From Mycobacterium sp. Root135 (GTDB lineage Bacteria; Actinomycetota; Actinomycetes; Mycobacteriales; Mycobacteriaceae), in NCBI RefSeq assembly GCF_001426545.1, contig NZ_LMEZ01000009.1:124001-188000 (forward strand): a DNA stretch of 64,000 bases, given 5' to 3'. The notes beneath the pieces were generated by a model. That model did no database searches. It was not told where the DNA came from and saw nothing but the letters and a program-made list of their open reading frames with translations. Positions within the stretch are counted from its first letter, which is position 1. Each line of letters starts with the position of its first letter. Of this stretch, positions 57,588 to 64,000 are shown piece after piece. The translations under genes and the position numbers were made by a program.

Positions 57588-58562
57588 GTGCCCCAGTCCG
57601 ACGCAGCTGCCGAATGGGTGTCGACGGGGTCGGTGACGGTACGCGTGCCCGGCAAGGTCAACCTGTACCTCGCCGTCGGCGATCTGCGCGAGGACGGCTA
57701 TCACGAACTGACGACGGTGTTCCATGCCGTGTCCCTCTTCGACGAGATCACGGTGCGCAATGCCGACGTGCTGTCCCTGGAGCTCTCGGGGGAGGGCAGC
57801 GACGAGGACGGGGCGTCGCTGCCGCTTGACCACCGCAATCTGGCGTGGCGTGCCGCCGAGTTGATGGCTTCCCACGTCGGACGGGAACCGGACGTGGCCA
57901 TCGCCATGGAGAAGTCGATCCCCGTCGCGGGTGGGATGGCGGGTGGCAGCGCCGACGCCGCGGCCGTCCTGGTTGCGATGAACGCGCTGTGGGAGTTGGG
58001 CGTGCCGCGTCGAGACCTGCACGCGTTGGGTGCCGAACTCGGCAGCGACGTGCCGTTCGCGTTGCACGGCGGGACCGCGCTGGGCACCGGTCGCGGTGAA
58101 CAGTTGGCAACGGTCTTGTCCCGCAACACCTTTCACTGGGTGTTGGCCTTCGCCGACGGCGGCCTGTCCACCCCGAAGGTGTTCGCCGAGATCGACCGGC
58201 TGAGGGCCGACGACACCAAGACCCAACCCGCCAGGCTCGAGGATCCGGAACCGCTGCTTGCCGCGCTGGCCTCGGGCGACCCGTACGAGCTGGCCCCCCT
58301 GCTCGGCAACGACCTGCAGCCCGCGGCGCTGAACCTCGACGCCAGGCTGCGCAGGACGCTGCACGCGGGCGTCGACGCGGGGGCGTTGGCGGGAATCGTC
58401 TCCGGTTCGGGGCCGACGTGCGCCTTCCTGTGTCCGACGGCCGCGGCCGCGGTCGACGTCGGCGTCCAGCTGGCCGGGGCCGGAGTGTGCCGGACGGTGC
58501 GGGCGGCGAGTGGTCCGGTGCACGGTGCCAGAGTGGTTCCGGCGTCCCCGAAGACGGTGTGA
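57588..58562 (+). CDS. ispE: 4-diphosphocytidyl-2-C-methyl-D-erythritol kinase
   Basis: 324 residues from GTG 57588; GTG 57618 would give 314 residues and lines up better with the M. tuberculosis start. GHMP kinase motifs are GSVTVRVPGKVNLYLAVG, the ATP loop VAGGMAGGSADAAA and SGSGPTCAFL near the end. It phosphorylates CDP-methylerythritol in the MEP pathway to isoprenoids. In M. tuberculosis it belongs to the rpfB-ksgA-ispE operon; here it is separated by two minus-strand genes and must have its own promoter. Confidence 0.94.
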   Translation: MPQSDAAAEWVSTGSVTVRVPGKVNLYLAVGDLREDGYHELTTVFHAVSLFDEITVRNADVLSLELSGEGSDEDGASLPLDHRNLAWRAAELMASHVGREPDVAIAMEKSIPVAGGMAGGSADAAAVLVAMNALWELGVPRRDLHALGAELGSDVPFALHGGTALGTGRGEQLATVLSRNTFHWVLAFADGGLSTPKVFAEIDRLRADDTKTQPARLEDPEPLLAALASGDPYELAPLLGNDLQPAALNLDARLRRTLHAGVDAGALAGIVSGSGPTCAFLCPTAAAAVDVGVQLAGAGVCRTVRAASGPVHGARVVPASPKTV

Positions 58563-58887
58563 CCCACGCCTCAATCGAGCCATAAGTTTGTTAGTTACTT
58601 AAGAGTCTCTTAAGATGATCGGCGGTGACAACGAGCGGTTTCACGTGCGGCGCGACGACGGCCCCCACCGTAATCTTCGGTGGGCGATCCAGCAGCGGCG
58701 ACGCCGACCCGGCCCAGCCCGTCGGAGCAAACTTCACCGCACCCATTTCGAGACGTAATCGCACCCCAATCGTGTGCACGTTCCTCGCGGAACGCGCGCG
58801 CGAACGGGTGGAACATGGAACAGCGCGCGTTGGCTTCACGCCAAACACTGGGGCCCACGGCGGGCTCCCCAGATCCAGGAGGTTGTC
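58563..58887 (+). other. Leader region between ispE and pks16
   Basis: A 325-base gap. Its first 55 bases are unusually AT-rich and contain a strong promoter with a palindrome. From the predicted start (about 58623) to the pks16 GTG is a leader of about 265 bases. An 88-codon frame (GTG 58625 to 58891) occupies it and overlaps the pks16 start, but it shows no recognisable domain and may be chance. A short gene (Rv1012) sits in the equivalent place in M. tuberculosis. Confidence 0.4.
58588..58616 (+). promoter_or_regulatory. SigA-type promoter with palindromic operator for pks16
   Basis: TTGTTA (58588-58593), 17 bases, TAAGAT (58611-58616), near the primary sigma consensus. The perfect palindrome CTTAAGAG-T-CTCTTAAG (58598-58614) fills the spacer and covers the start of the -10. 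A protein bound there would block or remodel the promoter. Confidence 0.65.
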
Positions 58888-60522
58888 GTGAGCAGGTTTA
58901 CCGACAAGATGTACCGCAATGCTCGCGAGAGCCTCAGGGGCATGGTCACCGGCGAACCGCACGAGCCGGTGCGGCACACCTGGGGTGAGGTCCACGAACG
59001 CGCACGTCGCATCGCCGGCGGGCTGGCTGCGGCCGGCGTCGGCCCCGGGGACGCCGTCGGCGTACTGGCCGGCTACCCCGTCGAGATCGCTCCGACGGCG
59101 CAGGCGCTCTGGATGCGCGGCGCCAGCCTCACGATGCTGCACCAGCCGACGCCCCGTACCGACCTCGTCGTGTGGGCGCAGGACACGATGAACGTGATCG
59201 GGATGATCGAGGCGAAGGCCGTCATCGTCTCCGACCCGTTCCTCGTTGCCATCCCGGTGCTCGAGGAAAAGGGTGTGAAGGTCCTCGTCGTCGGCGAACT
59301 GCTGAAGGCCGAGCCGATCGACCCCGTCGAGACCGACGAGGACGACCTCGCGCTGATGCAGCTGACGTCCGGCTCGACCGGCTCTCCTAAAGCCGTCCAG
59401 ATCACGCACCGCAACATCCACTCCAACGCCGAGGCGATGTTCATCGGCGCCGAGTACGACGTCACCAAGGACGTCATGGTCAGCTGGCTGCCCTGCTTCC
59501 ACGACATGGGCATGGTCGGCTTCCTGACGATCCCCATGTACTTCGGGGCCGAGCTGGTCAAGGTCACGCCGATGGACTTCCTGCGCGACACGCTGCTGTG
59601 GGCCAAGTTGATCGACAAGTACAAGGGCACCATGACCGCGGCGCCCAACTTCGCCTACGCGCTGTTCGCCAAGCGGCTACGCAACCAGGCCGAGCCGGGC
59701 CAGTTCGACCTGTCGACGCTGCGGTTCGCGCTGTCGGGCGCCGAGCCCGTCGAGCCCGCCGACGTCGAGGACCTGCTGGACGCGGGCAAGCCGTTCGGGC
59801 TTAGCCCCAAGGCGATCCTGCCGGCGTACGGCATGGCCGAGACGACGCTGGCGGTGTCGTTCTCCGAGTGCGGTGCCGGCCTGGTGGTCGACGAGGTCGA
59901 CGCCGACCTGCTGGCCGCGCTGCGACGCGCGGTGCCGTCCACCAAGGGCAACACCCGGCGGTTGGCCTCGCTCGGCCCGCTGCTGCGTGACCTCGAGGCC
60001 CGGGTCGTCGACGAGCACGGCGAGATCATGCCCGCACGCGGCGTCGGCGTCATCGAGCTTCGCGGCGAGTCCCTGACCCCCGGTTACATCACCATGGGTG
60101 GCTTCCTGCCCGCGCAGGACCAGCACGGCTGGTACGACACCGGCGACCTCGGCTACCAGATGGAGAACGGCCACATCGTCGTGTGTGGTCGTGTCAAGGA
60201 CGTCATCATCATGGCGGGCCGCAACATCTACCCGACCGACATCGAGCGGGCCGCTGGCCGCGTCAAGGGCGTCCGGCCGGGTTGCGCCGTCGCCGTCCGA
60301 CTCGACGCCGGCCACTCACGCGAGACGTTCGCCGTCGCGGTGGAGTCCAACGCCTGGGAGGACCCGGTCGAGGTGCGTCGCATCGAGCACCAGGTCGCCC
60401 ACGAGGTCGTCACCGAGGTCGACGTCCGGCCCCGCAACGTCGTGGTCCTCGGCCCCGGCACCATCCCGAAGACGCCGTCGGGCAAGCTGCGCCGCGCCAA
60501 CTCGGTCTCGCTGGTCACCTAG
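58888..60522 (+). CDS. pks16: Fatty acyl-AMP/CoA ligase Pks16
   Basis: 544 residues from GTG 58888, with AGGAGG five bases upstream. This is the same length as M. tuberculosis Pks16 (Rv1013), which despite its name is an adenylating ligase. ATP motif LTSGSTGSPKAVQITHRN, AYGMAETTLAVSF, YDTGDLG and the C-terminal catalytic Lys in TIPKTPSGKLRR are all present. It activates a fatty acid as acyl-AMP for transfer to CoA or a carrier protein. Such ligases are known targets of cAMP-regulated acetyltransferases like the one at 35 kb. Confidence 0.94.
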   Translation: MSRFTDKMYRNARESLRGMVTGEPHEPVRHTWGEVHERARRIAGGLAAAGVGPGDAVGVLAGYPVEIAPTAQALWMRGASLTMLHQPTPRTDLVVWAQDTMNVIGMIEAKAVIVSDPFLVAIPVLEEKGVKVLVVGELLKAEPIDPVETDEDDLALMQLTSGSTGSPKAVQITHRNIHSNAEAMFIGAEYDVTKDVMVSWLPCFHDMGMVGFLTIPMYFGAELVKVTPMDFLRDTLLWAKLIDKYKGTMTAAPNFAYALFAKRLRNQAEPGQFDLSTLRFALSGAEPVEPADVEDLLDAGKPFGLSPKAILPAYGMAETTLAVSFSECGAGLVVDEVDADLLAALRRAVPSTKGNTRRLASLGPLLRDLEARVVDEHGEIMPARGVGVIELRGESLTPGYITMGGFLPAQDQHGWYDTGDLGYQMENGHIVVCGRVKDVIIMAGRNIYPTDIERAAGRVKGVRPGCAVAVRLDAGHSRETFAVAVESNAWEDPVEVRRIEHQVAHEVVTEVDVRPRNVVVLGPGTIPKTPSGKLRRANSVSLVT

Positions 60523-60565
60523 CTCCACCCTCCCCACCCGCGACACCCTCACCACCCGCGAGCGT

Positions 60566-60673
60566 GCGTGTCTGAGGGCGACACGCCGCGGGATTTCGGG
60601 AGTTTTCGCACGTTCGTCGCGGCGTCAGGAGCGACGAACGTGACGCGCGCCCACCTAGGTCGACGCGCGTCAC
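60566..60673. terminator. Three consecutive hairpins after pks16
   Basis: GCGTGTC/GACACGC (60566-60572/60580-60586); ACGTTCGTCG/CGACGAACGT (60610-60619/60632-60641); GTGACGCGCG/CGCGCGTCAC (60640-60649/60664-60673). All three are perfect. They fill the gap between two convergent genes and should act as a two-way terminator; the last two overlap at 60640-60641. The first has the look of a repeat I associate with other mycobacterial intergenic regions, so this may also be a dispersed element. Confidence 0.6.
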
Positions 60674-60682
60674 TGCCGCGGC

Positions 60683-63600
60683 TCAGACGATGCTGCTACC
60701 CGCAGGCACCCGCTTGATGACCGTGATGCTTCCGGTCACGTTGCCATCCGCGTCCGTCGTCGTTGCCGCGGCGTAGATGCGGCCGTCGTTTCCTACCAGG
60801 ATGTTCCCCGGGTGTTCGACGTCGATCGTCTGGGTGCTGCCGTCCGGGCTGACCACCAGGATCCCGTCGAACGCTGTCGAGACGTAGATCGTCCCGTTCG
60901 GCGCAACCGCGACTGCATTCGGGTAGTCGACGTCGACGTCGAGGGTTCCGAGTGGGGTGCCGCTACTCGAGTACCTGAGAATGCTCAAGGTGTCGTCACC
61001 GCTCTGCTGGGTGGTGACGACGTACGCCGTCCCGTCCGGACCGATCGACACGCTGACGGTTGGAGTCGGCAAATCGACCGCCCAGGCAGTCGTGCCATTT
61101 GCGTTCAGCGCGACCAGCTTTCCCGAGCGAGTGGCCTGCACGGAACTCGTCACGTAGACGCGCCCGTTGCCGTCCAAGGCGATGCCCGTCACCGACGGCA
61201 ACCCGGTCGCGAACACCGTGGACGTGGTGGGGTCGTCGAGATCGAAGATCCTCACCGCTCCGCCGGCGAAATCCGTGACCAATGCCTTGCCGTCCGACCT
61301 CACCACGACACCCGCTGACGGGAATCCGATGTCGGTCGTCGCGTAGCTTCCGTTCGGCTGCAAGACGTTGAGCGTCCCGGTGATCGGGTTCGTCGGATCG
61401 ACACCCGTGGCGACCAGTCGACCGTCGGCGGTAGTCGCGAGGCCGTAGGGCACGAAGGCGACGCTAGTGGTGCTCGTCTGATATTCGAGGTCGCCGTCGT
61501 AGACCGGCTCGACCCACGCTTCCATTTCGATGGACTTGACGCTGGAGCCGTATGAGCCCGTGATGGTGAATGTGGCCGATGTGTCGTCGCCCGAGGTTGC
61601 GGCGGCGAGGCGCGCCGCCTCCGTCGGGGTGAAGACCCATTCTCCCGTAACGGAGTTCACCGCCACCGTACCCAGCGTCGGGTCGGCGGGCTTCGTCACC
61701 GCGTAGGTGTAGCGGTGACCGGGATCGATCGCCAGCAGCACGCCGTGCACGGCACCGGTCTCATAGTCGACCTCGCCGTACTGGTAGTCGCCCTGCCACG
61801 GTTGGACCAGCTCGATCTGATTGGCGGTGTTGGCGAACGCGTCTGTGCCCCAGAGCTTTCCGCCAGCCGCAAACGTCAGCCCAAGCCAGCCCTTGCTCTC
61901 GAGGGAGATCGGTGCCGTCACGCTGAGATCGGGGTTGACGATTTTGAGGAAGCCGGCAGACGGGGCGCCCGACGAGTCGATTGCCACGGTCGAGACGTAC
62001 GCACGACCGGCGGAGTCGACGGCCACGCCGTACGCCGCGGAGCCGAGGTCCACGGTCTTGCGAGACCCGTTCGAGCTGATGATGACCAGGGACCCGGTGG
62101 ACCCGTTCACAGCGGACGCGGTCGCGTACAGCTTGTTTCCCGGCCCGGTGGCCAGACCGGCGACCACACCGTCGACGGCGTAGGTCTTGGTGACGGCGCC
62201 GGTAGCGCCGAGGACGCTGATCGTGCTCTTGCCCGTCGCGAAGTTGGTGCTCGACACGTTGAGCTTGCCTGCGCCGTCGACCGCAATCGCCAGCGCGCCG
62301 TTCGGTAACGTCGCGAACAGCGTCGCCGCGCCGGTGGCGGGATCGACGCGCCACACCTGGCCGCCGGTGGTGTTGAGCCCCGTCGTCACGGAAGTGGTCG
62401 TGTAGACCGCACCGTCCTTGCCGATGACGACGCCGAAGGTCGGATTGCCGTCGAGATCAACGGTGCCCGTCGAGCCGTCGGGCCGCAGCACGCTGAGACC
62501 GCCGTCGCCCGAAATCTGCCCGTAGTGCGACACATAGATGGTGCCGTTCGCAGCGACCGCGATGCCTGCGGGTTGGCCGGCTTGGAGATCACGAATGTCG
62601 TTGTAGGAGAGGACCGCACCGGGGTCGACGGGCGCGACGACCTTGATCTCGGTCGTGCCGCCCTTGCCGTCCGACGCCACGATGGAGAAGTTCGCGGTGT
62701 CGGGGGCCGAGGTGAAGAACGCGTTGAAACGCGCCTGGCCCGACGGCTTGAAGGCCCACTGGCCCGTCTGGGCGTCGACGACGATCTCGCCGGCCGCCGA
62801 GGGCGACTTCAACCCGTAGGTGAGGGTGTCGCCGTCGGGGTCCGTCGCGTGCGCGGTCCCGGTGACGACCGCCTGATCGCCGCCCGGCGCACTGATCGTC
62901 GATGTCCCGGTCGTCGGCGCCACGTTGGGCGCGATGTTGACCTTGACCGAGGTGGTCGTGGTGCCGCCGTGGCCGTCGAGGATCGTGATGGTGAAGGTGT
63001 CGGTCTTGGTGGCCGCGCTGGCGTTGGCGGCGCCTGCTGCCAAGCGGGCCGCTGCCGTCGGGGTGAAGAGGAACGAGTCGGTGGCACTGTCGTAGCTGAT
63101 GGTGCCCTTCTTCGTCGTCGCGGGACCGGTCAGGGTGAAGTCGTCGCCGTCGTGGTCGACTGCCGTGATGGTGCCGACGACCGATCCGTTCGAATTCGGT
63201 TGTGCGACAGATGCGCTCGCGCCGGTGGGCTTGGCGTTGGCCGGCGCGATCTTGACGGTCACCGTCACGGTGACCGGGGCGCCGTGGCCGTCGGCGACCG
63301 TGACGGTGAAGCTGTCGGTCTTGTCGGCGGTGCTCGCACCGGTCGCTGCGGCGGCATGCCTGGCTGCCGCAGTGGGCGTGTAGACGAACTTGCCCTTGGC
63401 GTCGACGGTGACCGTGCCGCCCTTGAGGGTGGTGCCGCCGGGGCCCGTGTAGGTCAGGACGTCCTTGTCCTTGTCGGTGCCGACCACGGTTCCGGTGGCG
63501 ACGCCCGTCGTCGAATTGGGTGTTCCGACAGTGGTCTTCACCGTTGGGGCGACGTTGGCGCCCAGGATGTTCACCGTGATCGTCGTGGTGACGATGCCGC

Positions 63601-64000
63601 GGCGACCGTCGTCGACGGTGACGGTGAACGTGTCGGTCTTGTCTGCCGTCGTGGCGGTCAAGGCGGACGCGGCATGCCGCGCGGCGGCAGTGGGCGTGTA
63701 GGTGAACGACCCCGTATAGGCGTTGAGCACCAGGGTGCCCTTGGCGGGAGCGCCGGTGGTGGTGTACTTCAGCGGGTCGCCGTTGGTGTCGTCGCCGCCG
63801 ACGGCGCCGGTGACGACGCCGTTGGTCCCCGGCGTGCTGACTGTCGGCGTCACGATCGGGAAGGTGTTGGCCGGGACCAGCGAAATGACCTGCAGGCCTT
63901 GGTCGCTGCCGTAGTACAGCTCCATGCCGTCGGGAGACATGGTGATGCCGGGGTAGTAGTCGACGGTGGTCCCGTCGGTGTTCGCCGCGGCGAGTTGGGT
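60683..64000 (-). CDS. Giant Ig-like/beta-propeller surface protein (5' part outside window)
   Basis: The reading frame is open to the window edge, so only the last 1106 codons or so are seen. Numbering from the first Met in the window (63940), four Ig/cadherin-like repeats of about 100 residues occupy 29-438, each with a TPTAAAR or related motif and a DG-HGG turn. A first NHL-type beta-propeller follows (about 447-710, with PAGIAVAANGTIYVSH), then another Ig-like unit, then a second propeller to the C-terminus (ending PAGSSIV). The sequence is Thr/Val/Gly-rich and Cys-free. It is probably secreted or cell-wall-attached, with adhesive or binding roles. There is no sorting signal at the C-terminus. 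Confidence 0.8.
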   Translation of the reverse strand, partial: TQLAAANTDGTTVDYYPGITMSPDGMELYYGSDQGLQVISLVPANTFPIVTPTVSTPGTNGVVTGAVGGDDTNGDPLKYTTTGAPAKGTLVLNAYTGSFTYTPTAAARHAASALTATTADKTDTFTVTVDDGRRGIVTTTITVNILGANVAPTVKTTVGTPNSTTGVATGTVVGTDKDKDVLTYTGPGGTTLKGGTVTVDAKGKFVYTPTAAARHAAAATGASTADKTDSFTVTVADGHGAPVTVTVTVKIAPANAKPTGASASVAQPNSNGSVVGTITAVDHDGDDFTLTGPATTKKGTISYDSATDSFLFTPTAAARLAAGAANASAATKTDTFTITILDGHGGTTTTSVKVNIAPNVAPTTGTSTISAPGGDQAVVTGTAHATDPDGDTLTYGLKSPSAAGEIVVDAQTGQWAFKPSGQARFNAFFTSAPDTANFSIVASDGKGGTTEIKVVAPVDPGAVLSYNDIRDLQAGQPAGIAVAANGTIYVSHYGQISGDGGLSVLRPDGSTGTVDLDGNPTFGVVIGKDGAVYTTTSVTTGLNTTGGQVWRVDPATGAATLFATLPNGALAIAVDGAGKLNVSSTNFATGKSTISVLGATGAVTKTYAVDGVVAGLATGPGNKLYATASAVNGSTGSLVIISSNGSRKTVDLGSAAYGVAVDSAGRAYVSTVAIDSSGAPSAGFLKIVNPDLSVTAPISLESKGWLGLTFAAGGKLWGTDAFANTANQIELVQPWQGDYQYGEVDYETGAVHGVLLAIDPGHRYTYAVTKPADPTLGTVAVNSVTGEWVFTPTEAARLAAATSGDDTSATFTITGSYGSSVKSIEMEAWVEPVYDGDLEYQTSTTSVAFVPYGLATTADGRLVATGVDPTNPITGTLNVLQPNGSYATTDIGFPSAGVVVRSDGKALVTDFAGGAVRIFDLDDPTTSTVFATGLPSVTGIALDGNGRVYVTSSVQATRSGKLVALNANGTTAWAVDLPTPTVSVSIGPDGTAYVVTTQQSGDDTLSILRYSSSGTPLGTLDVDVDYPNAVAVAPNGTIYVSTAFDGILVVSPDGSTQTIDVEHPGNILVGNDGRIYAAATTTDADGNVTGSITVIKRVPAGSSIV
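62627..63856 (-). repeat. Tandem Ig/cadherin-like protein repeats
   Basis: Four consecutive units within the giant protein: 63856-63557, 63550-63239, 63232-62927 and 62920-62627. The first three are most alike (shared T-P-T-A-A-A-R-[HL]-A-A and K-T-D-[TS]-F-T motifs), and the fourth is more diverged. The DNA of the first three is similar enough that recombination could vary copy number. Confidence 0.75.

Noticed and set aside
58591..59502. 303-codon minus-strand frame over the pks16 5' end
   Set aside because: Antisense to Pks16, whose sequence matches its family from the first residue. No domain or ribosome site.
62627..63856. Regular repeats that could suggest a CRISPR or satellite array
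   Set aside because: The period is about 300 bases, in frame, and encodes Ig-like protein domains with diverged copies; there are no short direct repeats with unique spacers.
1..64000. tRNA, rRNA, insertion sequence, prophage or attachment site
   Set aside because: I read for acceptor-stem and TTCGA-type arms, transposase motifs and terminal repeats and found none that hold together. This is by eye only; tRNAscan and an IS search would settle it.

Overview
The window is high-GC DNA from an actinobacterium of the mycobacterial type, most likely a fast-growing Mycolicibacterium-like species. The evidence is gene content and order: a long-form isocitrate lyase, an LpqN-type lipoprotein, DUF5642 lipoproteins, a PknF-like kinase, a wax ester synthase/DGAT and a KasA-like ketosynthase. 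From about 35 to 60.5 kb the gene order follows the M. tuberculosis Rv0998-Rv1013 segment as I remember it (cAMP-dependent acetyltransferase, AlkB, arcA, pmt, rsmI, pabB, metS, tatD, rpfB, ksgA, ispE, pks16). I see no insertion sequences, prophage, CRISPR array, rRNA or tRNA. Many genes overlap at stop/start codons or meet tail to tail.

Left part (0-18.9 kb): a degenerate GGDEF membrane protein; a class II aldolase; isocitrate lyase 2 divergent from a YkcB-like GT39 glycosyltransferase, which is followed by a PknF-like kinase; histidine ammonia-lyase; a FurA-like regulator divergent from dps; a flavin monooxygenase divergent from an amidohydrolase; a GNAT-like protein; a Tat-exported GH16 glucanase; and a KasA-like ketosynthase lacking two of its three catalytic residues, convergent with a WS/DGAT acyltransferase.

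Middle part (18.9-35 kb): a concentration of general-stress partner-switching parts. A minus-strand operon runs STAS - receiver/PP2C phosphatase - CHASE3 histidine kinase - receiver. Divergent from it is a large PAS-GAF-PP2C-HATPase protein. Then comes an alpha/beta hydrolase matching Bacillus RsbQ, translationally coupled to a PAS-PP2C phosphatase matching RsbP. Around these are HAD, MscS, DUF2945, DUF6328 and small membrane or acidic proteins, and a second STAS protein without a phosphorylatable Ser. Several promoters resemble the mycobacterial SigF consensus (GTTT, 15-16 bases, GGGTA-like). One of them precedes a four-gene overlapping cassette (GT2 glycosyltransferase, acyl-CoA dehydrogenase-like, PIG-L deacetylase, NodS-like methyltransferase) whose enzyme logic recalls Nod-factor tailoring.

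Right part (35-64 kb): the conserved housekeeping segment, with local insertions. A permease and a soluble non-RD kinase sit between ksgA and ispE, and an ECF41 sigma factor with its oxidoreductase partner sits between pabB and metG. Notable control signals are a two-state stem in the rpfB leader, an ECF41-type promoter that implies a leaderless transcript, and a near-consensus promoter with a perfect palindrome in its spacer upstream of pks16. The window ends inside a giant Ig-like/beta-propeller surface protein with about 100-residue tandem repeats.
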